From Cryoendolithus antarcticus (Eukaryota > Ascomycota > Dothideomycetes > Cladosporiales > Cladosporiaceae): DNA of 64,000 nucleotides. Positions 10,277 to 22,124 of the stretch are shown here, piece after piece; position 1 is the first letter of the stretch; the number at the start of each line of letters is the position of its first letter. A program made the translations under genes and the position numbers. Below the pieces are notes generated by a model. It searched no databases and was not told the DNA's origin. It saw only the letters and a program-made list of their open reading frames with translations. The DNA lies in NCBI GenBank assembly GCA_002077065.1, contig NAJO01000001.1, forward strand, positions 1,116,001 through 1,180,000, read 5' to 3'.

Positions 10277-12256
10277 ATGATTGATCCGGCGCCCGAATCA
10301 GACCGAAACAGCGGAGCTGGTACCGGACAGTCGGACTACGACTTGACCAAGGACATCTCGACGGGGCAGACTGGCCTCCGGCAGGGTCTGACATCGTATG
10401 GTGATGCGCATTTCTCACTCTTTCTGCGGAAAGTGTTCATCAAGGCCGCTGGCTACAGCGAAGACGCGTTGTCACGGCCGATTGTAGGTATCATCAACAC
10501 ATACTCGAGTTTCAATCCTTGTCATGGTAAGTAGCGATCTTCGTTGTTCACTCTATGCGCCTTCATTTCCGTCTCTAATCGTCACTCCGTATCTAACAGT
10601 CAATGCCAAAAGGTAATGTTCCCCAGCTCATAGAAGCTGTCAAGCGAGGTATCCATCTCAATGGCGGACTTGCTATGGAGTTCCCAACGATCAGTGTCCA
10701 TGAAAGCTTCGCCAGCCCTACGAGCATGTATCTACGCAATCTTATGAGTATGGATACGGAAGAGATGATCACCGCCCAGCCTGTCGATTCAGTAGTCATG
10801 ATCGGAGGTCAGTGTTCCCCTCACCAAGATAGAATGCGACTGACCGAACGTAGGATGTGACAAGACTACGCCCGCTCAGCTCATGGGAGGTATCTCAGCT
10901 GACAAGCCTATCATCTCCCTAGTCACTGGTCCAATGATGCCCGGCAGCCATAGAGGCACCCGGATTGGTGCATGCACGGACTGCCGCAACAATTGGGCAG
11001 CGTTCCGAGCTGGCAAGATCGACATCGAGGAGATCTCTGCGGTCAACGAGGAACTTGGACCTACCGTAGGTACTTGTGGCGTCATGGGTACAGCGAGTAC
11101 CATGGCGTGTATCCTAGCCGCACTGGGTATGATGCCGCTGAAGGGTGCGACCGCAGCTGCAGTCAGTGCTGCGCGCATCCGCATCGCCGAGGAGACTGGT
11201 GGACACGCTGTGAATGCTGCGACAAAGAAGATCAAGCCGCAGGATGTGCTTACACGAGAGTCGTTTATCAATGCCATCACCGTGCTACAAGCGATTGGCG
11301 GGTCGACGAACGCCATGGTGCATATCATGGCGATCATCAATCGGCATCCTGCTATTGCCGGCTCAATCTTGCTTGATACCATCGATGAGATCGGACGCAA
11401 GACTCCTCTTCTGGTCGATCTGAAGCCGAGTGGCGACAACTACATGACCGACTTCCATAATGCCGGTGGCATGCCTGCGCTTTTGCATGCACTCAAGCCG
11501 CTGCTGCATCTCGAGGCAAAGACAGTAACAGGCCAGAGTCTCGGAGAACTTCTTGCGCAAACGAAGTATGTTCCGGTACCGCAAGATCACCCTACGAATT
11601 GCATTCGACCACTCGACAACCCACTATACCCGGCATCGTCGCTCATCGTCCTGAGTGGCAACCTCGCTCCAGGCAAGGCCGTTATGAAAGCCAGCGCATC
11701 GAAAGATCGTCGTCTACTGAAACACAAGGGTGGCGCAGTGGTATTCTTCAACACAGCCGACATGGCACTCCGAATCGACAGTCCAGATCTCCAGGTCGAC
11801 AAGGATAGCGTACTAGTTCTGCAGAGCATCGGGCCCATAGGTAACCCAGGTATGCCTGAAGCAGGCATGATTCCCATACCACGCAAGCTTGCGGCTCGAG
11901 GTGTGACCGACATGCTCAGAATCTCGGATGGTAGGATGTCGGGTACTGCAGGCGGGACTATCGTGCTTCACGTCTCGCCTGAGTCGGCTGTGCCAGACTC
12001 GCCACTTGGGATCATTCGAGATGGGGACATCATCGAATGCGATGCAGATGCCCGCGTGCTGAAAGTGCATCTGAGCAAGGAAGAGATCGATAAGCGCATT
12101 GCCCAGAGGAAGGAAAAGAATGACGAGAGTTCTCCATGGGTCGACAGAACTCGCATGCGAGGCTATCGCGGGCTATACATGCGTTCAGTGAACCAAGCAG
12201 AGCAAGGCGCCGACTTCGACTTTTTGACAGCGGCCGGTCCTGCGTCGGCCAGTTGA
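10277..12256 (+). CDS. IlvD/Edd family dehydratase, probable sugar-acid (pentonate) type
   Basis: Fe-S dehydratase that removes water from a dihydroxy acid. Three exons, 10277-10526, 10613-10807 and 10854-12256 (introns 86 and 46 bp), give 615 aa, the usual family length. The three conserved cluster cysteines are visible: Cys82 (NPCHG), Cys150 (GCDKTTPA) and Cys223 (TCGVMGTAS). The CDKTTP form is typical of pentonate/sugar-acid dehydratases, while dihydroxy-acid dehydratase of valine/isoleucine synthesis usually has CDKNMPG. The C-terminal DGRMSGTAGG matches the family signature. No mitochondrial presequence precedes the start, which also argues against Ilv3. I therefore infer a role in arabinonate, xylonate or similar sugar-acid breakdown; the substrate is unproven. 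The next gene is a secreted beta-glucosidase. Confidence 0.88.
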
Positions 12257-12929
12257 GATAATTGCAGCTGTACAGATCGATTGTGTGCTCTCGACTGCCT
12301 CTTTCGCTGCTTGTTCCAGCATCTGCTTCTCGAATGTGTGACAACTCCACCTCGAGTGTCAACTCCGGGTGTGGTGGGCTCACACTCCTGGCTTACGTAA
12401 GGTAATCTCGCGGTGAACGACGACGTAACGTCGCGCTCTCGACCACCAAGTTTCGATCCTTCATTCACCAATGCACAACATCGAAGTCGCAGTCTATCCG
12501 TTCTCTCGGCCTGACTTCGCCTTGAAGACTTCTTTGCGTCGTCAGGACTGCTTCCCACCGATGAGCGCATGCCTTGACGCAAACGCCAAGTCTGCACTCC
12601 GCGCCCAAAGCGATCAGCCTCCGTCTTGACTTCGGCGCGTCCTCTTGCAGCGCCTCCATCTACCTTCACGAGCCGCTTGCAATCTATCTCGTTCATCATC
12701 TGGTCCTTCTTTCGCGGGGTTTCCGCGATGATCTCCACGGCCCTGCGTCCATCACGGTCCTTTCACCTACTCTTCTACGGTGGCGCATACCGTCGCTCCG
12801 TCTGCCGTACAGTGCCATGGCCGGCAGCATGACCTGTCTGTGCGATTCGAAACTATTAGTATATGTACGATCTAGCCCGTAGGTAGGTGGCAGTAATCTT
12901 GTTGAGCCTCTTCTTGTATTCTCGCGATC
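12257..12929. promoter_or_regulatory. intergenic, promoter of the beta-glucosidase
   Basis: About 670 bp between the dehydratase stop and the GH3 start. It holds long pyrimidine-rich tracts. A minus-strand frame (12163-12738) crosses the dehydratase end and has no recognisable content, so I treat it as chance. Confidence 0.4.
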
Positions 12930-15765
12930 ATGTCACAATTTGCTGTCCTCGCGCTGCTCTTTACGGGCGAGGCATTGGCGCAGGGCGCTGCATATTCACA
13001 GTGTGGTGGACAAGGCTGGTCAGGAGCTACGACTTGTGTATCTGGATACACTTGCGTGAAACAGAACGACTACTATTCTCAATGCATACCTGGCACTGCA
13101 TCTACCACAGTTGCGACAACGACGCGTGTAACTTCAACCACGACATCTAAAGCCACGACGACTCAAACGACAAGCAGCGCGCCAGCTTCAACGACCTTAT
13201 CCACATCGACAACGACTCGTCCAGTCTCGACCACTTTATTAACAACAACGCGGACCTCCGCCACGACATCTGCTAGTGCCACGCCGAGCGGTGGTAGTGG
13301 CAGCGGCGCATGGTCGTCCGCATATTCGAAGGCCAAGATTGCATTGGCAAAGTTATCCAATGCCGATAAGATCAAGATCGTTACGGGTGTCGGCTGGACT
13401 AAAGGACCCTGCGTTGGCAACACAGGTGCTGTTTCATCGATAGGCTACCCATCTCTTTGCTTGCAAGACGGGCCTCTGGGGTGGGTGCATCTTGACGATT
13501 GTTGCAAACATCACTAAAGTCTTCGCAGTGTCCGCTACGTGCAAGGCGTGACGGCATTCCCAGCTGGCGTGCAGGCTGCCTCTACCTGGGACACTGGATT
13601 GATCTATTCACGCGGCAATGCACTCGGCGCTGAAGCCAAGGGCGTGGGTGTTCACGTCCAGCTTGGACCTGTGGCTGGACCGCTGGGCAAGAACGCAGCC
13701 GGCGGACGTAACTGGGAGGGCTTTGCTGCAGACCCATACTTGACCGGCATCGCAATGGCACAGACGATTAGTGGCATGCAAGCTGCTGGTGTTCAAGGTA
13801 GGACTTGACAGTGGCTCAAGGATTTCGACACGGCTGACAATACTTGCAGCATGCGCGAAGCATTACATCGGCAATGAGCAAGAGAAGAACCGCGAAACCA
13901 TGAGCAGTTCCATCGATGATCGCACGGTTCACGAGCTTTACTTGTGGCCATTCGCGGATGCTGTTAAGGCTAATGTCGCGTCTGTACGTCTACCTATCCG
14001 CCACAACATTGCTCACTCGAACGATCGTGGACTGCTAGACTGACCGAATCTACAGGTGATGTGCAGCTACAACAAGCTCAATGGCACTTACGCTTGCGAA
14101 GACGACAAAGCGTTGAATGGTCTGCTCAAATCAGAGCTCAACTTCCAAGGTATGCAAGAACGAAGCTTGCACTGTACATTCGCGTGCTGACTACCGCTGT
14201 TGCGCAGGCTATGTCATGAGCGACTGGAACGCACAGCACTCAACGAATGCTGCTGCAAACAGCGGCTTGGATATGTCAATGCCCGGCACTGACTTTGTAA
14301 GAACACCACTGCCCTTTTGTGTAGGCAGCACGACTGACAGAAGCGCAGAATGGTCAGAACGTCTACTATGGTCAAGCTCTACTGAACTCGATCAGCTCTG
14401 GCGCAGTCCCACAATCTCGTCTTGACGACATGGTCACCCGTATCCTGGCATCCTGGTACTTCGTCGGCCAAGACAGCGGCTACCCATCCGTTACCTGGAG
14501 CTCGTGGAATGGCGGTACTGGCGCGCCAAGCGTATCTGGAACCCACAGCACTGTTGCCCGCCAGATCGCCCGGGACGGTATCGTGCTTCTTAAGAACAGC
14601 AACAAAGCGCTGCCGCTTTCTAAGCCTGCTAGCATTGCTCTGATCGGCCAGGATGCCATCGTCAATCCCGGCGGAGCTAACGCATGCAAGGACCGAGGTT
14701 GCAACACAGGCACGCTGGCTATGGGCTGGGGCTCTGGAACTGCTGACTTCCCATATCTGATTGCTCCTGCGGATGCGATCAAGAAACAAGCAAGCTCTGA
14801 CGGCACGAAGGTGATACTATCGACTACGGATGACACTACGGCCGCCGCTTCTGCGGCGTCTCAGGCCGCTACGGCGATTGTATTCATCACCGCGTAAGTT
14901 GATTCGTGTATCCGCATGCACATACAACAGCTGATCCTTTGAGTACAGGGACGCCGGCGAAGAGTACATCGTTGTCGAGGGTGCCGCTGGTGATCGTCTC
15001 GATCTGAACCCCTGGCACTCGGGTAATGCACTGGTCACAGCTGTGGCGAACGCCAACAAGAACACAATTGTCGTAGTTCACAGCGTCGGTCCAGTCATTC
15101 TTGAGACTATCTTGGCTCTTCCGAATGTGCAAGCAGTGGTCTGGGCGGGCATCCCCGGTCAAGAGTCTGGCAACGGCCTCACCGATATCCTCTACGGCTC
15201 CACATCCCCCTCCGGCAAATTGCCTTACACTATCGCGAAGTCAGCCAGCGATTACGGCACGAGCATCTCCTCAGGTGATGACAACTTCTCGGAGGGCTTG
15301 TATATCGACTACCGTCACTTCGACAAAGCCGGCATCACTCCTCGCTACGAATTTGGCTTCGGTCTATCATACACCACTTTCGACTACTCCGGCCTCACGC
15401 TGTTGTACACCGACAAAACATCCGGTAGCAGCACTGTGGCGCCTGGTGGCGTTTCAGGACTCTACGACACCGTAGCCACGGTGACGGCGGTGGTAGCCAA
15501 CAATGGTACCGTCACTGGCGCGGAAGTCGCGCAATTGTACATTGGCTTGCCTTCATCTGCGCCAGCATCGCCGCCGAAGCAGCTACGTGGCTTCCAGAAG
15601 GTGTCGGTCGCATCTGGTGCCTCGGCTACCGTAACATTCAACCTGCGGAGAAAGGATCTGAGCTACTGGGATGTGGGAAGCCAGGCATGGAAAGTGCCAT
15701 CGGGGACCTTCAACGTGTACGTTGGAGCTAGCTCGAGAGACATCAGGCTTACTGGGTCTTTGTGA
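12930..15765 (+). CDS. secreted GH3 beta-glucosidase with N-terminal CBM1
   Basis: Extracellular beta-glucosidase that releases glucose from cellobiose and oligosaccharides. Seven exons: 12930-13480, 13529-13797, 13850-13983, 14056-14149, 14208-14296, 14349-14893, 14949-15765; introns 48-72 bp; 832 aa. Order: signal peptide (1-17); fungal cellulose-binding module CBM1 (about 20-55) with its four cysteines and the CGGQGWSG motif; a Thr/Ser-rich linker (about 55-125), surely O-glycosylated; the GH3 catalytic domain with KHYIGNEQE and nucleophile Asp in GYVMSDW (about residue 355); the second GH3 domain with GQESGN and GLSYTTF; and a fibronectin-III-like end. The CBM1 at the N-terminus of a GH3 enzyme anchors it on cellulose and is less common than plain GH3 secretion. 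Carbon-source control is expected but not read from the promoter. Confidence 0.95.
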
Positions 15766-16601
15766 GTGCTAGAGATTGTAGATGCTCCGCCAGCCTCGAG
15801 TGTTGTGATCTCGGAGCGAATTAACATCGCCGTCATGCTACTTAGCCTCACGCCGAACGAACCATGCACAATGATGTGCTGGCGGCGAGAAATGGTGTTC
15901 GCCAGCCTACGAGTACTCTATGAAAGGGGCAGCACCTCACAGTCATTCCATCGTCCTGCTATCTCACTCTGCAACATATTCGCCTGGAAAAAGCGCTCGA
16001 CTTCAAACATGCTCACCTCCAGCTTCTTCGTTCTCATCGCCGGCATTACACCTGCCCCTTGTACAATGGCGTGCAAACGATTCCACACTGCTGTGTGGAG
16101 TACAAGCCGAATCCTGAGGTGAGTCTCGTCTACATGATGGGCGGCCTGTAGGCATGATGCAGAGCGAGTGCTGAGAATGTGTTAGTCTTCTCTCGCGGAC
16201 GAGCCCTACTCGGGCATCGGCAACGACTGCAATAGCCCTGCCACGAACACGATTGATCCGCCGCTTACCGGGGATACCACAAACAATTAGTAACGTACAC
16301 ATCGGATGTTGAGGAAGGTACGTGAAGTGAAATTATGCGGAGTACTGGAAGACCAATCTACAAGCATACTGTGTGGTTTTGCTATACATGTAGACACATC
16401 TATCTCATTATGCATGAGAGATATCTTCCTGAGATCGTCGTGTCGTGACTTATGAGACCAGATAGTAGTCCACTGCCATCTTAAGGGCACTTCCGCAGTA
16501 GAGGCGACGTGCCGCTGCCTTCCTGTGCTGCGCAGCTTCGGGCCATAACGCAAAAGGGTCTGCTCAATTAGTACCTGCACATTTGACCCGCGATCGTCAG
16601 C
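15766..16601. other. intergenic between convergent genes
   Basis: About 840 bp between the ends of the beta-glucosidase and the esterase, which point towards each other. Small frames are present but none has a recognisable product. It should contain both transcription ends. Confidence 0.45.
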
Positions 16602-17721
16602 TCAGCTCGACCATTGCTTCAAGATCCAACTCTCAATCCCCCTCGTCGCCTCCGCCTTCCCGGTATAACCCAACGTAACATCCATAATCATGCCCTCATG
16701 CGCACCCGGCAGAATCAACGTCTCCGTCCCCGCCCAAGCCTGCTTCAGCGTCTTCGCGGTCGCCTCAATACTATCAATCAACACCTCATTACTCCCTCCA
16801 TTGACCAACAACCCCGCAGTAACTCTCTCAATCCCGCTCCACCACTTGACGTCAGCGCTCAGTGGATAATTGTATTGATCGTGAGGCGCACCGCCGAGGA
16901 ATTGCTTGCCCCAGCGATCGCCGGTGGCGTTGGCAATGTAGTCGGTTGAGAAGTTGCGGACGAAGGAGGCGTCGCCAGAGAATTTGCACCAGGGAGAGAT
17001 GAGGACTGTGGCGGTGAAGGGGGAGGAGAGAGAGACTTTGTTGGGGACTTGAGGATGCGGGTGGAGAATGTGGGAGATGAGAGCAAGAGTCAGATTGCCA
17101 CCTGCGGAGTCGCCGGCGAGGATGATCTGGGATTGCTGTCAGTGGTAGCTGGAGAGAAGAGGAAGGAGGACGAACGTCACTTGACTTCCGACCTTGATCA
17201 TTCAGCAGCCAATTGGTTACCTCGACAGCCTCCTTCAGCTGCTGAGGATACGGCGCTGTCCATGACAGCGTATAGGCCGGCACGGCAATCGCCACAGACT
17301 TCCCCGCAGCACTCAGATCCTTCTGTAGCGACGATAGCCACTTGATGTGACCATCGGAGGCTGAGATCGCGTAACCGCCACCGTGGAAGTACAATACAAG
17401 CTTGTCTGCTTTCTTAGGGCCGAACCAGCAGACTTCGACACCTCCAGGCATCTTTTCAACCACAGGATCGAATTTCTGGGCTTTGGCAATTGATCTGTAA
17501 ACGTTCACCGTTTTGGGGAAGGCCACCGCTTCTTGAACAGGCGTGAGGCTGGCGAGGAGACTACGGAATGTTCCATAAAGTGCCCACCGGAAGGCACCAG
17601 TATCTTTCGAATCACCGTAGATCGGGTACAGCGCGAGTTGAGTAAGTGCTGCGCCGAGCGCGGCGAAGACTTTTGGGAGGATGGCTAGCTTTTCGCCAAT
17701 GGTTGCTTCTGCGGGCGCCAT
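16602..17721 (-). CDS. alpha/beta hydrolase, HSL-type esterase
   Basis: Esterase/lipase of the hormone-sensitive-lipase group. Two exons, 17176-17721 and 16602-17126, with a 49-bp intron starting GTTCGT and using branch site ACTGAC, give 356 aa. The oxyanion motif HGGGY lies at 113-117 and the nucleophile Ser189 in GDSAGG. The last His of the triad is probably in the AHEGM motif near the C-terminus, and the acid residue lies before it. An N-terminal hydrophobic stretch (about 18-35) could hold the enzyme at a membrane, as in steryl acetyl hydrolase-like fungal esterases. The substrate is not deducible. Confidence 0.88.
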
Positions 17722-18408
17722 GGTGGTTATCTGGTTGAGGAGGGTTGAGATGTCCTAGTTCCTCTGGCTGTTGCGGACCTCTTCTCAACTCTCTGGTCTT
17801 GCAAGAAGGCGGATTGGAAAAGAAACGGCATGCGAATGTCAAGCCTACTAGCAGCTGTACTTAAGGTGAGGTAGCTCTTCAGCCTCTGGAGAGGGGTTCA
17901 CGGGTCCGCGATACCGCGGCTTGTTCTGGCCCCGAACGGACCCTCCACCTCTTGCTGGACCAGGATTAGCATGTCAGATGCTATCGGTAGCACGTGAAAA
18001 TGCGTGTTCTTGTCGAGAGTTCAGATGAGTTTGACGGCCGGGTGAGATGAAAGTCGTCTATAAATCCGCTCGGATCTGTCAGCAGCAAGCGAACGGAGCT
18101 CTTTCCTCGGACACAACACGACATTCATGATCCGGACCACGAAAACCAATGGTCCTGTGCAGATCACGATCGAAGCGATGGAAATTATCAGCATCAAAGG
18201 GAGCAGATTTGATACGGAGACGAGGCACGACATCAAGAGATCAATGGTGGCTGCCTGGAGTACTCCTGTGACTTGAGGCAGCCAGCGTCGTAGGTGGCGA
18301 CCGTCATGCGCCCACAGCTCACAACGATAAGTTGGACAGGTACAGTAAGCGTTCCAGCATTTTGCGCAATCGACCGAACAACACTCAAAGATCTGCGGCA
18401 CCGACAAG
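17722..18408. promoter_or_regulatory. divergent intergenic region (esterase / macrodomain gene)
   Basis: About 690 bp between two head-to-head starts. No coding pattern with known content. Both promoters must lie here. Confidence 0.45.
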
Positions 18409-19218
18409 ATGCTCAACCTTGCCGCGCGCCAACGCGCCTGCGAAAACACCATCGCCCGCACCCCTTCTATCGCTGCCTCCTCCCCAAACCCTACGGCAGT
18501 CCTCTCAAGCACTTTTGTCCCCTCCTTCCTTCCTCCCCTAACTTCCTCCCACCCTCTATACCCCTCCCTCACCCGCTCCTTAATCAAAATCCACAACTCC
18601 GACGCCTTCGCCCTCGCCCGGACCCTCCCCCCTTCACCGGGCAAGACCAGCGTCCTGAACCTCGCCTCCGAAACCAGCCGCGCAGGCGGCTGGCGCCACA
18701 CCCTCTCCACCACACAGGAAGAAGCTCTCTGCTACTCCTCGACTCTGTACGAAACTTTGAGTGACGAATGGTATCCCTTCCCAGAAGGCTCCTGCGCGGC
18801 GATCTTCTCGTCGGAAGTAGTGGTCTTCAAAGACACGCTCGCCAACGACCTCCTCGATCTGCCCCTTGAGAGCCGGCATAGTGTGGCTGTGATCACAATC
18901 GCTGCGCCGCGCTGGCCGGCAGTGACGCAGGATGGGAAGGATTTTGCGAAGGAGTCTGATCTGCAAGAACTCCAGCAGAAAATCCTGCTGGTGTTACGGC
19001 TTGCTGCGACTAACGGCGTGACGAAGCTAGTGCTTGGAGCTATGGGCTGTGGCGCTTTTGGCTGTCCACCTAGAGCGGTGGCAAGGGAAATGAAAGCAGC
19101 ACTCGAGAGTGCCGAATTTGAGGGCTGGTTCGAGAACGTGGTGTTCGCCGTGTTCGCTGCTGGGCCGGCCGGGGAGAAGAATCTAAGAGTGTTCAAGGAA
19201 GTATTCGGGGACACTTAA
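18409..19218 (+). CDS. PARG-like macrodomain protein (DUF2263/TIGR02452 type)
   Basis: Intronless gene of 269 aa resembling microbial-type poly(ADP-ribose) glycohydrolases, which release ADP-ribose from modified proteins. The catalytic loop is recognisable: AGG at 92-94 followed by QEE at 103-105, the last Glu being the catalytic acid in the family. Further family features are SVLNLAS before the loop, and TKLVLGAMGCGAFGCPP (about 204-220), the phosphate-binding loop of macrodomains, with VVFAVF after it. The first Gly of the usual GGG is Ala here. The N-terminal region is basic with many Ser/Thr/Pro. Spacing of the loop fits the family rule (GGG-X6-8-QEE). Activity towards PAR or mono-ADP-ribose is not deducible. 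Confidence 0.85.
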   Translation: MLNLAARQRACENTIARTPSIAASSPNPTAVLSSTFVPSFLPPLTSSHPLYPSLTRSLIKIHNSDAFALARTLPPSPGKTSVLNLASETSRAGGWRHTLSTTQEEALCYSSTLYETLSDEWYPFPEGSCAAIFSSEVVVFKDTLANDLLDLPLESRHSVAVITIAAPRWPAVTQDGKDFAKESDLQELQQKILLVLRLAATNGVTKLVLGAMGCGAFGCPPRAVAREMKAALESAEFEGWFENVVFAVFAAGPAGEKNLRVFKEVFGDT

Positions 19219-19418
19219 GAGGCGCCGCACGGAGCAAGCAGAATGGAGAAGCTCATTAGGTGCATCACGACAGCTGCTTGGTAGTGATTATGCCGTCTAC
19301 AAAATCTCGCTGCCATGGATATAAAGAGCTCTCTCACTCGTGTGCAGCCATCCCTTCGCGCCGCAGTGTGTCTATCTATCATAGGTCCCATCCACATCGT
19401 GCTCCCATCGCAACTCGC

Positions 19419-21651
19419 TTATTGCACCTGGCTGACAATCTCGCTCGCTCTGCTCAAGCTCTCTACCATCTGCTGGCACTCCTTCCGCCGCCTGATCGTG
19501 TAGTCGCTCTCCTTGAGCAGCTCGTCGAGTTCATTAGTCCGGTACATCTGCTCCAGCAACTCTCGCTGCATCTCCTCTTTCGTCATCCTGTAACGAATAG
19601 TCAGCATTCCACTCCACTGCGATTGCAAGTCGGTTAGTACTCACGTAACAAGATTCAGCATGATAGCCTTGGGCACCATGTCGATCATCGTCCGCCTCAC
19701 AATGTTGTAGTACGAGTTGATTAACAGCTTGATCACTTCAACTTCCTGCGTCTCCTTCTCACTCAGCGTCCCACTAGCCTTGAGCATAGGCGGCGGCGCC
19801 TCCATAGCAGCCATCTTCTTCTTGTTCTTGCTCGCGAAGAAACTCCCAAAGAAGCCGCTATCCTGCCCATTGGTGCCGTCCAGACTAGGGCTCGCGCTCC
19901 TCGGCGGCGCAGCGCTAGGAGGCAGCGGCTTGCCAGTTTTGGGATCGACTTGCACCGGTTTCGCAGCGTTATGCCGCTCATTCACGATCGCCATGGCGCG
20001 ATGGCCGTTCAAGAAATCAGGATGCCCGGTGTTGACGTAGCAGGATTCCATGGCTACAAGGTCGCGGACGAGCTTGTTGGTCGGGTCCATGGATTTCTTG
20101 AAGAAGGCTATGACGACTGCGTGGAGGCGTTCTTTGATGCCGGGGTAGCGGCGAAACATGGGTTTGTTCAGGAGTTGGCCGAGGATTCGCACAAGCTCGT
20201 CGTAGACTAGCGACACGCATTTGAGCGAGGGCTCTTCGAGGCGTTTGATCTGCTGTTTCACGATGAGCTCGAAGGCTGTGGTGCCTACGAAGAGCGCGGG
20301 CGAGGAGCCGGAGGAGTTGTAGAGGATTGTGCGGATGTCGATGTCTTTTACTTGATCGAAGGGGTCGACTGCTTTGACGCCATTGGAGTAGAGCTCGTGG
20401 TAGACGAAGGATATGCGCGCGCCGCCTGAGAGTTCAACAGACGATAGCTCGACGCTGTTGCCTTCGAGGACTGTGCGGTATTCGTTCGAGAACTCGGTGA
20501 TGATGTTGAGAACGATGTTGCCGCTGTTGCCCAACATGCTGTCACCCAGACTTGCCAATTCTGCGCCGTACTTCTGCAAGCTTGCTTGTATGCGTGCTTT
20601 GATGTCGGGGAGTGTCTGCTTGATGTGCATCATGAGGATGAGGTTAAGCTTCCGTGCTAGATATGGTGTCCCGCAGTACGAAGCCTTATTCCGGTACGCC
20701 TTGTGGTTCTCGAAGAAGTTCTTCTCGTTCTCCAGCGCGTATGAGATCGCCTTCTTGTTCTCGATATCCCTCTGACCTCTGTTGACCACTGGCACGTATC
20801 CCAGCCGCAAAGGAATGATTCGTCCCGCCAGAATATCCACAACATCAGTGCCGTCGTCCATCAAGTCCACTTTCGTCAGCACACCAATCGTCCTCTGCCC
20901 CTCCGGATCCACCTCCCTAGCTAGCTTCAGTCCATCCGAGTTCGCCAGATCGGTGTTCGCAGCAGTGACAGCAAGGATGATAGCATTCGGCTTGCTAATC
21001 TGCTTCAACACCATCTCCCGGATCTGCCTCTCAATATCCCTCGGCTGATCACCAACAGGCACCTTCGTCAGCCCAGGCAGATCCACCAGCGTGAGCGTGA
21101 GGACATTCGGCGAGTAGATCCTCAAATTGATCGGCGCAGGCGAGATCCCAGCATTCTTTCCAGTCTTGCTCTCAGTCTCCTTCACGATCTCCTCCCGGAT
21201 CTTGTTGAAGTCATGGAACTTCTGTCCGGGGATGTGCAGGAATTCTCCCCACTCGTCGCTGTTGCTCGCCGCATCGCTAGAGTCAATCTTCTTGGTGTCG
21301 CCATTGACGCCGTTCTCTGTGGGTGTGCTAGCGGCGCCTTGTCGGTTTATGAGTTGCAGGATAAGCGGCCGCCTGGTCACGATGCCAGTGCCTCTAGGTA
21401 GGAAGTCGCGGCCGACGATGTTCTCAAGCACAGAGGATTTGCCGCTGGATTGGGAGCCAACGACTGCTATTTGGGGCAGATCGATGGGGTTCTGGACGCC
21501 GACTGTGGTGAAGACGTCCTGGAGTTTGTTGACGAGGGTGATGAGACCGGGGTCGTTGACATTGATGCTGTGATGGCCTCTCGTCAGTATATGCGATCTG
21601 TCTAGACGATGTCACCAGCACTACGTACGCATTTGGATTCGTTTGCGCCAT
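19419..21651 (-). CDS. vps1: dynamin-like GTPase Vps1
   Basis: Large GTPase for vacuolar protein sorting, endosome recycling and peroxisome fission. Three exons: 21629-21651 (23 bp), 19645-21567 and 19419-19587; introns 61 and 57 bp; 704 aa as expected for Vps1. G1 is GSQSSGKSS at 45-53; the switch and base motifs follow ([21 protein letters not shown]). The middle domain has [14 protein letters not shown], as in yeast Vps1. A Pro/Ser-rich insert (about residues 545-585) replaces a PH domain. The GTPase effector domain ends the protein and is completed only by the short last exon. Vps1 rather than Dnm1 is supported by GQKFHDF and the ELSGG segment. The tiny first exon was found by frame continuity. 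Confidence 0.95.
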
Positions 21652-22124
21652 TGTTGGCGGATGTGTGTTGCTAGCCTGGCCTGGCCCAGTCTCGAGATAT
21701 GTGTGTATTCTTGGCCTGTGTATTGATGTGGGCAAGGACAACTACGCTGAAGTATCGATAGGCCAAGTCGCCGGTGAATGAGGAAGCAGAAGCAGTGGTG
21801 GCGACAGAAGTAGATCAGGTAATATCGCCTTGAATTCGTCTGCCTACCTACTTGCGTCCCTTGATCGCACTCGTGCACGCGTCCACGTTCAACAGATGTC
21901 ATCCCGTGGCTGTGCAGGGCATAAGGTGTGGCGTTATCAACGGGCCTCAGGCATCATTGAGACCGTGGAACGAGAGTATCCAGGTACCATCAGAAAGAAG
22001 ATCACAGTGCTATATGGGATGTGTTTGATATTCGCACAGGGAGACAAGATTGTAGCTCACTCATTCTATTGACCGCTATACACAAACAAACACTCCCTTC
22101 CTGCCTCAGGCACCTACCACCTAC
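21652..22124. other. intergenic between vps1 and V-ATPase A gene
   Basis: About 470 bp: promoter of vps1 on the left and 3' end of the V-ATPase gene on the right. No other gene seen. Confidence 0.5.

Noticed and set aside
12163..12738. 191-codon minus-strand frame across the dehydratase end
   Set aside because: Overlaps the coding end of the dehydratase on the other strand, basic and without motif; typical mirror frame.
5778..15765. Secondary-metabolite gene cluster suggested by EthD, dehydratase and esterase
   Set aside because: No polyketide synthase, peptide synthetase, terpene cyclase or cluster regulator in the window; the genes belong to different processes.
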